Below the pieces are notes generated by a model. The model was not told the origin of the DNA, did no database searches, and worked only from the letters and a program-made list of their open reading frames with translations. A DNA stretch of 14,404 nucleotides from an uncultured Oscillospiraceae bacterium (GTDB lineage: Bacteria; Bacillota; Clostridia; Oscillospirales; Oscillospiraceae), in the NCBI GenBank assembly GCA_900756715.1, contig CAAELC010000041.1:1-14404 (forward strand), read 5' to 3'. Made by a program: the position numbers and the translations under genes. Of the stretch, positions 1 to 5,837 are shown piece by piece. How positions within the stretch are numbered: the first letter of the stretch is position 1; the number at the start of each line of letters is the position of its first letter.

Positions 1-3
1 TAC

Positions 4-27
4 GCCGCAGCCGGCTTTTTATTTTTG
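4..27 (+). terminator. Possible terminator right arm at the window edge
   Basis: A short GC hairpin (GCCG, loop CAGC, CGGC) is followed directly by TTTTTATTTTT on the plus strand. It may be only the right arm of a longer terminator whose left arm lies outside the window. It would end a plus-strand gene entering from the left, convergent with the minus-strand membrane protein at 43-498. The visible stem is only four base pairs, so confidence is low. Confidence 0.35.
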
Positions 28-42
28 CAATACGCCATTCTG

Positions 43-498
43 TCACAGCAGTTCGCGCCGCTTTTTCATAAGCTGATGGATGCCGCAGAACAACAGCACC
101 AAAAAGGCCATGATGTAAAGCAGCCCCGGCACCATAGTAACCAAGCAGAACCTCCGGTAATACTCCTGCGTAAAATCAATGCTGCGTGCTATCTGCGTAT
201 AAATAACTGTTCCAAACAAAATGCACGGAAAAACAAGCTTTCCAAATTTTTCCCGGACCTGCTGAGAGACAGGGAGGACGCGGGTCCCATCCGGATATTC
301 ATAGTACAAAATCGACTGTATGCCCGCAAAATTTAGGATTGCTGCCGCAATTTGAAGGAAAAACATCATCACATCCATGCGGCTTGCTTCCCAATTTATT
401 TTCCACAGCCCTGAGAGTATCCCGATGAAAGCCAGCAGAAACAGCACATCGCAAATGACCACGACTGGAATCCAGACCTTATCCCCTTTTTTCATCAT
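43..498 (-). CDS. Hypothetical four-helix membrane protein
   Basis: I do not recognise this 151-residue protein. Four hydrophobic stretches are visible at about residues 9-30, 43-65, 88-105 and 117-141. They are separated by short polar loops, including a YYEYPDGTR loop between helices 2 and 3, and the protein ends in a basic KKRREL tail, so it is almost certainly an integral inner-membrane protein. An open frame extends back to a TTG at 519. The ribosome binding site AGGGAGG lies inside that extension, 3 and 6 bases before two adjacent ATGs (498 and 495), so the start is one of those. It follows the small ORF at 523-771 by 24 bases and is probably cotranscribed with it. Small polytopic proteins next to a small secreted or hydrophobic peptide are sometimes immunity partners, but nothing here proves that. 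The patch is visibly more AT-rich than the operon beside it. Confidence 0.7.
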   Translation of the reverse strand: MMKKGDKVWIPVVVICDVLFLLAFIGILSGLWKINWEASRMDVMMFFLQIAAAILNFAGIQSILYYEYPDGTRVLPVSQQVREKFGKLVFPCILFGTVIYTQIARSIDFTQEYYRRFCLVTMVPGLLYIMAFLVLLFCGIHQLMKKRRELL

Positions 499-522
499 AG
501 GCCTCCCTTTTTGGTACAATTT

Positions 523-771
523 TTAATAAAACTGTACCTTATTCACATTTTTCGCAGTATCTGGTACAGTTACTACCGGATGATTTTTCCACCCAATAAT
601 AGTCGTTCCCTTTTCCGCACCACCTGCCGTGGATACACTAATGATAGACGCATATCCATCTGCACTATTAACAGATTTTTTAGCAGATTCAGTCACCGCA
701 ACACTCGCAGCCGCAAGCACTCCAAAAACGAATCCCCATCCGCCTATCGCCGCTGCATAATTTAATGACAA
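523..771 (-). CDS. Hypothetical small hydrophobic peptide, start uncertain
   Basis: An 82-codon open frame read from a TTG. It has one strongly hydrophobic segment (about residues 5-28, rich in Ala, Gly, Val and Phe) that could be a signal peptide or single membrane helix. After it comes a polar, Thr/Val/Lys-rich C-terminal half ending in VQFY. I know no family that matches. No Shine-Dalgarno sequence precedes the TTG. The same frame stays open upstream to a TAA at 841-843, giving 23 further codons (WKLAGAKDFV...) without ATG or GTG. An ATG at 841-839 sits one base out of frame; removing a single G there would give MKLAGAKDFV continuous with the ORF. The gene could therefore be intact with a weak start or decayed by frameshift. 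It lies 24 bases upstream of the four-helix membrane protein gene. Confidence 0.4.
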   Translation of the reverse strand: MSLNYAAAIGGWGFVFGVLAAASVAVTESAKKSVNSADGYASIISVSTAGGAEKGTTIIGWKNHPVVTVPDTAKNVNKVQFY

Positions 772-989
772 GTTGTATTTTTTAATTATATAATCAACCG
801 CAGAAGAAGTAACAAAATCTTTCGCTCCAGCTAATTTCCATTATATTTTGTGAATCATGCTGATAATTTTTTATTTTTCTGTCAACAAAAACCAATAATC
901 TTCACAAAATTAAAATAACATATACTTTAGGAAAAAGCAATCCCCTAAAGCATCAATTTAAGCTACCTGTATTTCACCTTCCGCTTTTC
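772..989. other. AT-rich intergenic stretch
   Basis: About 220 bases with no convincing gene. It is markedly richer in A and T than the jag operon. On the minus strand it contains a TTGACA hexamer (885-880) and a TATAAT hexamer (845-840), but these are 34 bases apart and do not pair into a standard promoter. A lone -10 element for the small ORF at 523-771 is possible. The contrast in composition with 1068 onwards suggests a different origin for positions 43-989. Confidence 0.4.
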
Positions 990-1032
990 AAAAAAACACC
1001 CGGCGCGACAGGAAAACAGTCGCGCCGGGTGT
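990..1032 (-). terminator. Strong intrinsic terminator after jag
   Basis: A perfect 14-base-pair stem (996-1009 with 1019-1032, ACACCCGGCGCGAC and its complement) closes a nine-base loop. On the minus strand it is followed by a run of T (A run at 990-995 on the plus strand). It lies 35 bases past the jag stop codon and should end the rpmH-rnpA-yidD-yidC-jag transcript. Confidence 0.93.
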
Positions 1033-1067
1033 CTCCCGACTTTTATCTTTGTGTGTTGTTGCGCCTT

Positions 1068-1895
1068 TCAGTGGGCATTCCGCTCGCAGGCCACCACCAC
1101 GCGGCGATTCGGCTCTGTGCCGATGGAATAGGTGGTCACGCCCTTGCGATCCTGCAGGGCAGCATGAATCACATGCCGCTCATAGGCATTCATCGGCTCC
1201 AGCGTCACACTGCGGCGGTACTTGAGTACCTTGCCGGCCACCTTGTTGGCCAGACTTTCCAGACTCTGCTCCCGTTTGGCGCGGTAGTTCTCCGCGTCCA
1301 CATGGATGCGCACCCGCTTATCCCGGCCGCTGTTCACAGCGTAGTTGGTCAGCTGCTGGATGGCATCCAGCGTCTCGCCCCGGCGGCCGATCAGCGCACC
1401 CAGCTTCTGTCCTTCCAGAATGACCTTGTAGTGGGCCTTTTCTGTCTCGTAAATCTTGATCTCGGCAGGCGTCTCCAGATGCTGCAGCAGGCCAGATAAA
1501 AACTCGTGGATTCGTTTGGCATCGTCATTGTCGCAGAGGGTTCCCTCCTGCGCGGCAGCTTCCTCCGCCGGGACGGCAGACTGCTCAGCGGCCTCAGCCA
1601 CAGGCTTTTTCTCCTCAGGCTTTTTTTCTGCCTGCTTATCCTTGCTCTTTTCCTCGGCAGGTTTTTTCTCCTCTGCAGGGGCAGCATGGACAAGCTGGAA
1701 GGCCGGCTCCTCATCAGGCTTGTCCAGTTCATAGGTTACCCGCAGGCGGGCAGGGCTGCTGCCAATGCCAAGGAAGCCGCTCTTGGCACGCTCCAGGATC
1801 TCCACGGACACATCGTCCCGCTCCAGATTCAACTGGGCAAGCGCTTTTTTCAGCGCCTCGTCCTCGGTCTTGCCTGTTACTTCAATGTATCGCAT
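1068..1895 (-). CDS. jag: Jag/KhpB RNA-binding protein
   Basis: A cytoplasmic RNA-binding protein of the Jag (KhpB, EloR) family. In Firmicutes it works with KhpA and is linked to cell elongation and division control. The 275 residues show the full domain order. The Jag_N domain is at about 1-54, with the family motif KSGFLGIG at 39-45. A low-complexity Lys/Glu/Ala/Pro linker follows at about 55-122. The KH domain at about 123-200 has the GRRG loop at 170-173. The R3H domain at about 205-270 has R240 and H244 in NAYERHVIH. The start is taken as the ATG at 1895, because AAGGAG lies eight bases before it; a TTG two codons earlier is too close to that site. It begins 12 bases after the yidC stop and is the last gene before a strong terminator. 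Jag downstream of yidC is the usual order. Confidence 0.95.
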   Translation of the reverse strand: MRYIEVTGKTEDEALKKALAQLNLERDDVSVEILERAKSGFLGIGSSPARLRVTYELDKPDEEPAFQLVHAAPAEEKKPAEEKSKDKQAEKKPEEKKPVAEAAEQSAVPAEEAAAQEGTLCDNDDAKRIHEFLSGLLQHLETPAEIKIYETEKAHYKVILEGQKLGALIGRRGETLDAIQQLTNYAVNSGRDKRVRIHVDAENYRAKREQSLESLANKVAGKVLKYRRSVTLEPMNAYERHVIHAALQDRKGVTTYSIGTEPNRRVVVACERNAH

Positions 1896-1907
1896 AGACA
1901 AAACTCC

Positions 1908-3005
1908 TTATTCGTAATGGTGTTCATCGTAGGCTCGGCCCCGGGCATAGGGACGCTGACCCACGCGGCCGTTTTCGTTGGTGCCGCTGCGGCCGTCATT
2001 TTTCTTCTTGGGCTGATTTCCGCCCTTCTTGCCCTGTTTCTTCTGCTGATTTGACGCCTGCATCTGCTGGTTGTAATTTTCACGGGCAGCCATCATCTTG
2101 GCGGCGCGCTTCTCCCGCTTTTCTTTTTCCTTTTCGGTTTCCTCCCGGTCCAGAATAGCGTTGAAGCGCTTATTCAGAAATACCTCCTGCAGGATGGAGA
2201 ACACCGTGTTAGCCGTCCAGTATACGCACAGGGCGGTGGGCAGCATGTAGCCCATCCACAGGGTCATCAGGGGCATCATATACATCACGGTCTTGCTGGA
2301 GCCATTTGCCTGCGTTCCGCTGGACTTCATGGTGATGAAGGTCATCGCAAACTGTGCGGCGGTGGCAATCACAGGCAGCAGCAAAAGTCCCCACACGGCC
2401 CAGCCGCCGCCGGGGAACTGGCTGAACACATCGGAAGGACGGCTGGCCAGATTCAGGCCCAGGAAGTTATAGTCCATATCCAGCAGGTGTTCAAACTTTC
2501 CGTCAAAGCTGGCCCAGTTTTCGTGGATGAACTTGGCCAGATAGATCTGCTCATAGGCAGAATTCTGTGCGTTGGATGCAGCCTCATAGCCCAGAGAGGT
2601 CGCCAAAGAGGTAATCTGGGAGATTGCATCGGCAGACAGGCTCATGAAATAGCGCAGCGGCTGACGGATGATTGCATACAGTGCAATCAGGATAGGGAAG
2701 GGGATAAAGGACCACAGGCAGCCGCTCATGGGATTTACGCCCTCCCGGGCATACAGGTCAGCCATTTCCTGCTGCTGACGCTCCCGGTTGTTGGCATAGC
2801 GGGTCTGAATATCCTTGATCTTGCCCTGCATGCGGTTCATGCGCAGCATGCTCTTTTTGCTTTTCAGCTGGAAGGGCAGCAGCACCAGCTTCACCACCAG
2901 CGTGAACAGGATCAGTGCCAGACCGTAAGACCCGGTAATATCATAGAAAATACGGGTCAGCCAGGCAAAAGGCTGGCAGATATAGTATCCGAGTTGTGCA
3001 AACAT
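1908..3005 (-). CDS. yidC: YidC/Oxa1 membrane protein insertase
   Basis: Insertase of the YidC/Oxa1/Alb3 family, which places membrane proteins in the lipid bilayer alone or with SecYEG. The 365-residue protein has five hydrophobic helices at about 29-46, 99-118, 203-226, 240-256 and 258-277. It lacks the large periplasmic domain of Gram-negative YidC, as expected for Gram-positives. A lysine (K39, in TLVVKLVLLP) sits where the family keeps a basic residue in the hydrophilic groove. The cytoplasmic loop after helix 1 is helical and charged. A long, very basic C-terminal tail (about 285-355) probably contacts the ribosome. I see no lipobox-type signal peptide, unlike B. subtilis SpoIIIJ. The chosen ATG at 3005 has GGAGG ten bases upstream; an ATG at 3026 would place that site inside the coding region. 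It follows yidD by 48 bases. Confidence 0.96.
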   Translation of the reverse strand: MFAQLGYYICQPFAWLTRIFYDITGSYGLALILFTLVVKLVLLPFQLKSKKSMLRMNRMQGKIKDIQTRYANNRERQQQEMADLYAREGVNPMSGCLWSFIPFPILIALYAIIRQPLRYFMSLSADAISQITSLATSLGYEAASNAQNSAYEQIYLAKFIHENWASFDGKFEHLLDMDYNFLGLNLASRPSDVFSQFPGGGWAVWGLLLLPVIATAAQFAMTFITMKSSGTQANGSSKTVMYMMPLMTLWMGYMLPTALCVYWTANTVFSILQEVFLNKRFNAILDREETEKEKEKREKRAAKMMAARENYNQQMQASNQQKKQGKKGGNQPKKKNDGRSGTNENGRVGQRPYARGRAYDEHHYE

Positions 3006-3053
3006 GGGGTATTTTCCTCCGTTCATTACTGTGGGAAAAACCTTGGTTTTGTT

Positions 3054-3269
3054 TTACGGGACGGGATCATACCCGCCCTTGTGGAAGGGATTGCATCGCA
3101 GAAATCGCTTCGCGGCCAGAACCGTTCCTTTCGCGGCACCATATTTTTCCACCGCCTGCAACGCATACTCCGAGCAGGTGGGAATGTAGCGGCACCTTGG
3201 CGGGAACAGGGGAGAAATGCCCCGCTGATAAAAGCGGATGGCAGCCATCACCGGTTTTTTTCCGTTCAC
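3054..3269 (-). CDS. yidD: YidD membrane protein insertion efficiency factor
   Basis: A 71-residue protein with the strongly conserved YidD core: YQRGISPLFPPRCRYIPTCS, then EYALQA, a basic stretch and the C-terminal RCNPFHKGGYDPVP. The family assists YidC-dependent insertion; the conserved cysteines and the amphipathic N-terminus are present, and length is typical. It starts with GTG, overlapping the rnpA stop by four bases (GTGA), with GGAGG seven bases upstream inside the end of rnpA. This implies translational coupling. Its position between rnpA and yidC is the standard arrangement. Confidence 0.96.
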   Translation of the reverse strand: MNGKKPVMAAIRFYQRGISPLFPPRCRYIPTCSEYALQAVEKYGAAKGTVLAAKRFLRCNPFHKGGYDPVP

Positions 3270-3613
3270 GGCTTTTCCTCCGTCAAAAGCCCCAGCTGAG
3301 ACAGGCAGCGCACAAAGGCCCCATTGATTTTCTCATAGGGCGCGTCCACCGCCCGGCTGCGGCCCACCACCACCAGATCATAGCCCGGCTTCATTTTTTT
3401 CAGATTCAGCCGGTATATTTCCCGTATCCGGCGGCGCACCCGGTTGCGCACCACCGCATGGCCCAGCTTTGTGCTGACTGTGACGCCAAGGCGGCTGAGT
3501 CCCTGCCGGTTTTTCTGGCAGTATACCACCAGATACGGCGAAACCGCAGACTTTCCCCGGCGATAAATACGGCGAAATTCATAATTTTCTTTCACTGTGA
3601 CACTTGGCTTCAT
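3266..3613 (-). CDS. rnpA: Ribonuclease P protein component
   Basis: Protein subunit of RNase P, which binds the catalytic RNA and helps recognise the 5' leader of precursor tRNAs. The 115-residue length is normal. The signature RNR region is present around residues 50-65 (KLGHAVVRNRVRRRIRE), preceded by the substrate-binding strand RLGVTVS and an aromatic F13 in YEFRRIYRRG. The start at the ATG at 3613 has GGAGG six bases upstream; the open frame runs further upstream but has no ribosome binding site there. It lies 106 bases after rpmH, with a hairpin in that gap, and overlaps yidD by four bases. Confidence 0.96.
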   Translation of the reverse strand: MKPSVTVKENYEFRRIYRRGKSAVSPYLVVYCQKNRQGLSRLGVTVSTKLGHAVVRNRVRRRIREIYRLNLKKMKPGYDLVVVGRSRAVDAPYEKINGAFVRCLSQLGLLTEEKP

Positions 3614-3652
3614 GGTTTTCCTCCGGCTTTTTTTCGCGATACATAGACGAAT

Positions 3653-3683
3653 AGGGACGGCAGTTTTCCCTTCCACCGTCCCT
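3653..3683 (-). other. Hairpin between rpmH and rnpA
   Basis: A perfect eight-base-pair inverted repeat (AGGGACGG at 3653-3660, CCGTCCCT at 3676-3683) around a 15-base loop lies in the rpmH-rnpA spacer. No T run follows on the minus strand, so it is not a classic terminator. It could be an RNA processing or stability element that lets L34 be made in excess over the RNase P protein. That role is inference. Confidence 0.5.
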
Positions 3684-3719
3684 GATTTCTTATCTATGCC
3701 GGATGCACCTTCCGTGACC

Positions 3720-3854
3720 TCAGTGGGTCAGGCGAGCGCGGCCCTTGGCACGACGACGGGCCAGAACCTTGCGGCCGTTGGCAGTTGCCATTCTTTTGCG
3801 GAAACCGTGCACCTTGGAGCGCTGGCGCTTCTTGGGCTGATAGGTACGGAACAT
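3720..3854 (-). CDS. rpmH: Ribosomal protein L34
   Basis: Large-subunit ribosomal protein bL34, 44 residues, very basic. It begins MFRTYQPKKRQRSKVHGFRK and ends RARLTH, matching the family throughout (RMATANGRKVLARRRAKGR). GGAGG lies nine bases before the ATG at 3854. It is the first gene of the minus-strand operon and is divergent from dnaA, the usual arrangement at bacterial origins. A consensus promoter lies about 135 bases upstream, leaving a leader of roughly 130 bases with internal stem structures. Confidence 0.98.
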   Translation of the reverse strand: MFRTYQPKKRQRSKVHGFRKRMATANGRKVLARRRAKGRARLTH

Positions 3855-3873
3855 TGCATGACACCTCCATTAC

Positions 3874-3920
3874 AAAAAAATCCGGCGACGGCAACCGGGC
3901 CGTCACTCTTACTCGACGGC
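3874..3920 (-). promoter_or_regulatory. Attenuator-like leader of rpmH
   Basis: Read on the minus strand, the rpmH leader contains GCCGTC (3920-3915), GACGGC (3904-3899) and GCCGTC (3892-3887). The middle segment can pair with either neighbour. Pairing with the second neighbour makes a compact hairpin followed by GCCGGA and seven T residues (3880-3874), just before the ribosome binding site. This is the geometry of alternative antiterminator and terminator folds, though the stems are only six base pairs, and T-run distance is slightly long. Function is inferred. Confidence 0.4.
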
Positions 3921-3988
3921 GGGCATGGCCTGAGCAGGCCCTACCCCGCAGTTGACAAAGCAAGGCGCTGAAAATCAACGCATTGAAT

Positions 3989-4017
3989 ATTATACATAAT
4001 TCATATCTTTCTGTCAA
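3989..4017 (-). promoter_or_regulatory. Consensus sigma-A promoter for rpmH
   Basis: On the minus strand TTGACA (4017-4012) and TATAAT (3994-3989) are separated by exactly 17 bases, a perfect match to the housekeeping consensus. Transcription should begin near 3982 and read into rpmH. This fits the high demand for a ribosomal protein. Confidence 0.92.
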
Positions 4018-4163
4018 TAAAAATCTGCCCTTTTGCCGGTGCTTTGCCGGAGTCTTGTTTTCTTCTTTCTGCCCTGCTTCTTCTTCCCACATGTAGTATT
4101 TCTTTTCCTTTTTGCCACACAATATGGATTTTATTTTTTTGTTCTTATATATTAGATATAGTG

Positions 4164-4192
4164 TAGACAGGAAATGTCTTTTCTGCTATAAT
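4164..4192 (+). promoter_or_regulatory. Sigma-A promoter for dnaA
   Basis: TAGACA (4164-4169) and TATAAT (4187-4192) are 17 bases apart, 11 of 12 matches to consensus. Transcription should start near 4199, leaving a leader of about 67 bases to the dnaA start. Confidence 0.85.
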
Positions 4193-4265
4193 ATAAAGTA
4201 CTTTATTATCGCTTTCTTATAAAAAGAGCAGAGCAAGAAACATCATTGGGAAAGGAGCGCTTCCT

Positions 4266-5582
4266 TTGAACTCACTGTCCGATGTCTGGAACAATGTGCT
4301 GGAGCAAATGTCCCGCCAGCTGTCTGACACCACGATCCGCACCTGGTTTGACGAGGTTGATGTGGTGACCATGGAGGATTCCGCCTTCGTGCTGCACTGC
4401 GGCAATGAATTTAAAAAGAAAACCATTGAAAGCCGGTTCATGAAAAATATCCGTGAAGCTCTGCGGGAGATTTTCTCTACCGACTTTGAAATCAAAATTT
4501 TAAATGACGATCAGCTCTCCGCTTACCACGGCGTCACGCCGGACTATCCCGGAGATCTGAGTGATTCCGGCGCCTTCACCTTTGAAACCTATGTGGTGGG
4601 GCCCAGCAACAAGCTGGCTTACGCCGCGGCCCATGCTGTCAGCGAGCGGCCGGGTGTAAACTACAATCCCCTTTTCATTTACGGGGATTCCGGTCTGGGA
4701 AAGACACACCTGCTTTACGCCATTTCCCACCGCCTGCGTCAGAATTTCCCGGACGCCAAGGTGGTTTATATCAAGGGCGATGACTTTACCAACGAGCTGG
4801 TGGCCTCCATCCGCGAAGGTAAAAACGCCGAATTCCGTGAAAAATACCGGCAGGCAACGCTTCTTCTGGTGGACGATGTACAGTTTATCGCCGGTAAGGA
4901 GCAAACGCAGGAGGAATTTTTCCATACCTTCAATACCCTTTACGAGTCCGGCAAGCAGATTGTGCTGACCAGCGACCGTCCTCCCCGGGAGATGACCAAA
5001 CTGGAAGACCGCCTGCGCACCAGATTTGAGTGGGGCCTGATGGTGGATGTAACGCCCCCTGACTATGAAACCCGCCTTGCCATCATCAAAAACAAATCCG
5101 CTATGCTGGGCGTAAAGCTTTCTGACCAGATCAGTGACATGATTGCTGAAAATGTCACTGCGAATGTCCGTCAGATTGAAGGCACGCTGAATAAAATTCT
5201 GGCTTACTACGATCTCATGGGCAACACCATGAGCCAGGACGATATCCGCAAAGCCATCAGCGATGTCATCAAAAAGAATAACGAGTATATTCCAACCGCC
5301 CAGAACATTGTGGACTACATCTGCCAGACCTACGGCATCGAGGAGGATGTGCTCCGCGGACAAAGCCGCGGCAGGGAAGTGGTGGCCGCCCGCCAGATTT
5401 CCATGTATCTCATGCGCCGCATCATCTGCATGAATCTCAACGACATCGGCCATGAATTTGGTGACCGCGACCATACCACAGTGCTCCACTCGCTGGACAA
5501 GGTGGAAAAGCAGATGCGTTCTGACCCCGCCTTCGCCGAAACGGTAAAGCAGATCACCACCAATATCAATTCCCACCGCTGA
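4266..5582 (+). CDS. dnaA: Chromosomal replication initiator DnaA
   Basis: AAA+ ATPase that binds DnaA boxes and opens the origin. The 438 residues show all four domains. Domain I is at about 1-80 (helicase loading and self-interaction), followed by a short domain II. The AAA+ domain III at about 105-335 has Walker A GDSGLGKT at 140-147, Walker B LLLVDD at 199-204, sensor I around TSD 235-237 and sensor II R302 in VRQIEG. Domain IV is the DNA-binding part, with the signature GDRDHTTVLHS at 399-409. The start is TTG at 4266, supported by AAAGGAG eight bases upstream and by alignment of the first residues to the usual N-terminus. A TTG start may limit translation of this regulated protein. Clustered DnaA boxes directly downstream suggest autoregulation and mark the origin. 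Confidence 0.98.
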   Translation: MNSLSDVWNNVLEQMSRQLSDTTIRTWFDEVDVVTMEDSAFVLHCGNEFKKKTIESRFMKNIREALREIFSTDFEIKILNDDQLSAYHGVTPDYPGDLSDSGAFTFETYVVGPSNKLAYAAAHAVSERPGVNYNPLFIYGDSGLGKTHLLYAISHRLRQNFPDAKVVYIKGDDFTNELVASIREGKNAEFREKYRQATLLLVDDVQFIAGKEQTQEEFFHTFNTLYESGKQIVLTSDRPPREMTKLEDRLRTRFEWGLMVDVTPPDYETRLAIIKNKSAMLGVKLSDQISDMIAENVTANVRQIEGTLNKILAYYDLMGNTMSQDDIRKAISDVIKKNNEYIPTAQNIVDYICQTYGIEEDVLRGQSRGREVVAARQISMYLMRRIICMNLNDIGHEFGDRDHTTVLHSLDKVEKQMRSDPAFAETVKQITTNINSHR

Positions 5583-5688
5583 ATCGCACCCTTTTCCACA
5601 AAGTGTGTGAAATACAGGTGGAAATTCTGTGGAAAAGGAGAAGAAGCCTCTTTTCTGTGGAAAAAAGGGGAAATCACCCACCTGTGGC

Positions 5689-5697
5689 TGTGGATAA
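5689..5697 (-). promoter_or_regulatory. Perfect-consensus DnaA box
   Basis: TGTGGATAA is the exact complement of the consensus TTATCCACA, the only perfect box in the cluster and a likely high-affinity anchor. Confidence 0.9.
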
Positions 5698-5747
5698 AAA
5701 AGTCAGATTTTACACGGGTTTGACATACTTTTCCACATTCGTTTTCC

Positions 5748-5765
5748 CTACGACTACTGTTACTA
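5748..5765 (+). promoter_or_regulatory. DnaA-trio-like unwinding tract
   Basis: Eleven bases after the box at 5729-5737 the plus strand reads CTA CGA CTA CTG TTA CTA. In the B. subtilis origin a comparable CTA-type repeat follows the box next to the unwinding site, and single-stranded DnaA filaments bind the complementary trios. Four of six triplets fit the trio consensus. An AT-rich segment follows. Confidence 0.6.
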
Positions 5766-5837
5766 AAAACTACTTAGTTTATGTTCTGTGGCACTCAGAT
5801 ATGCCCGGAATTTCTAAAAAGAAAGGAACTGCCTGCC

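Larger units (their letters stand above)
3855..4265. other. Divergent rpmH/dnaA control region
   Basis: A 411-base spacer without genes. It holds the rpmH leader (3855-3982), the rpmH promoter, a pyrimidine-rich stretch on the plus strand (about 4048-4110), an AT-rich patch with the imperfect palindrome TATATTAGATATA (4148-4160), and the dnaA promoter. I see no good DnaA box here; the closest is TTTGCCACA (about 4111), two mismatches from consensus. The origin boxes therefore appear confined to the dnaA-dnaN side. Confidence 0.7.
5583..5837. other. oriC: Replication origin oriC, DnaA box cluster
   Basis: The 255-base dnaA-dnaN spacer contains five DnaA boxes within about 145 bases. They are TTTTCCACA at 5592-5600 (plus), TGTGGAAAA at 5628-5636 and 5656-5664 (minus-oriented), TGTGGATAA at 5689-5697 (minus-oriented, perfect) and TTTTCCACA at 5729-5737 (plus). 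All but the perfect one differ from TTATCCACA by one base. A CTA-rich trio-like tract and an AT-rich stretch (about 5761-5785) follow the last box. This is where DnaA should assemble and melt DNA. No gene is visible here. Confidence 0.93.

Noticed and set aside
511..765. An 84-codon plus-strand frame opposite the small peptide gene
   Set aside because: No ribosome binding site, odd composition rich in Arg and Ser, and opposite a better candidate on the minus strand.
840..885. TTGACA and TATAAT on the minus strand upstream of the small ORF as a promoter
   Set aside because: The hexamers are 34 bases apart, twice the workable spacing; at most the TATAAT acts alone.
4081..4135. Additional DnaA boxes upstream of dnaA
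   Set aside because: Best candidates differ from the consensus at two or more positions and are not clustered.
4500..5681. A 393-codon minus-strand frame opposite dnaA
   Set aside because: Shadow of dnaA, running through the oriC boxes; no family match.
5720..5748. TTGACA at 5720-5725 as a dnaN promoter
   Set aside because: No acceptable -10 hexamer at 16-18 bases; the region is better explained by DnaA boxes and the trio tract.
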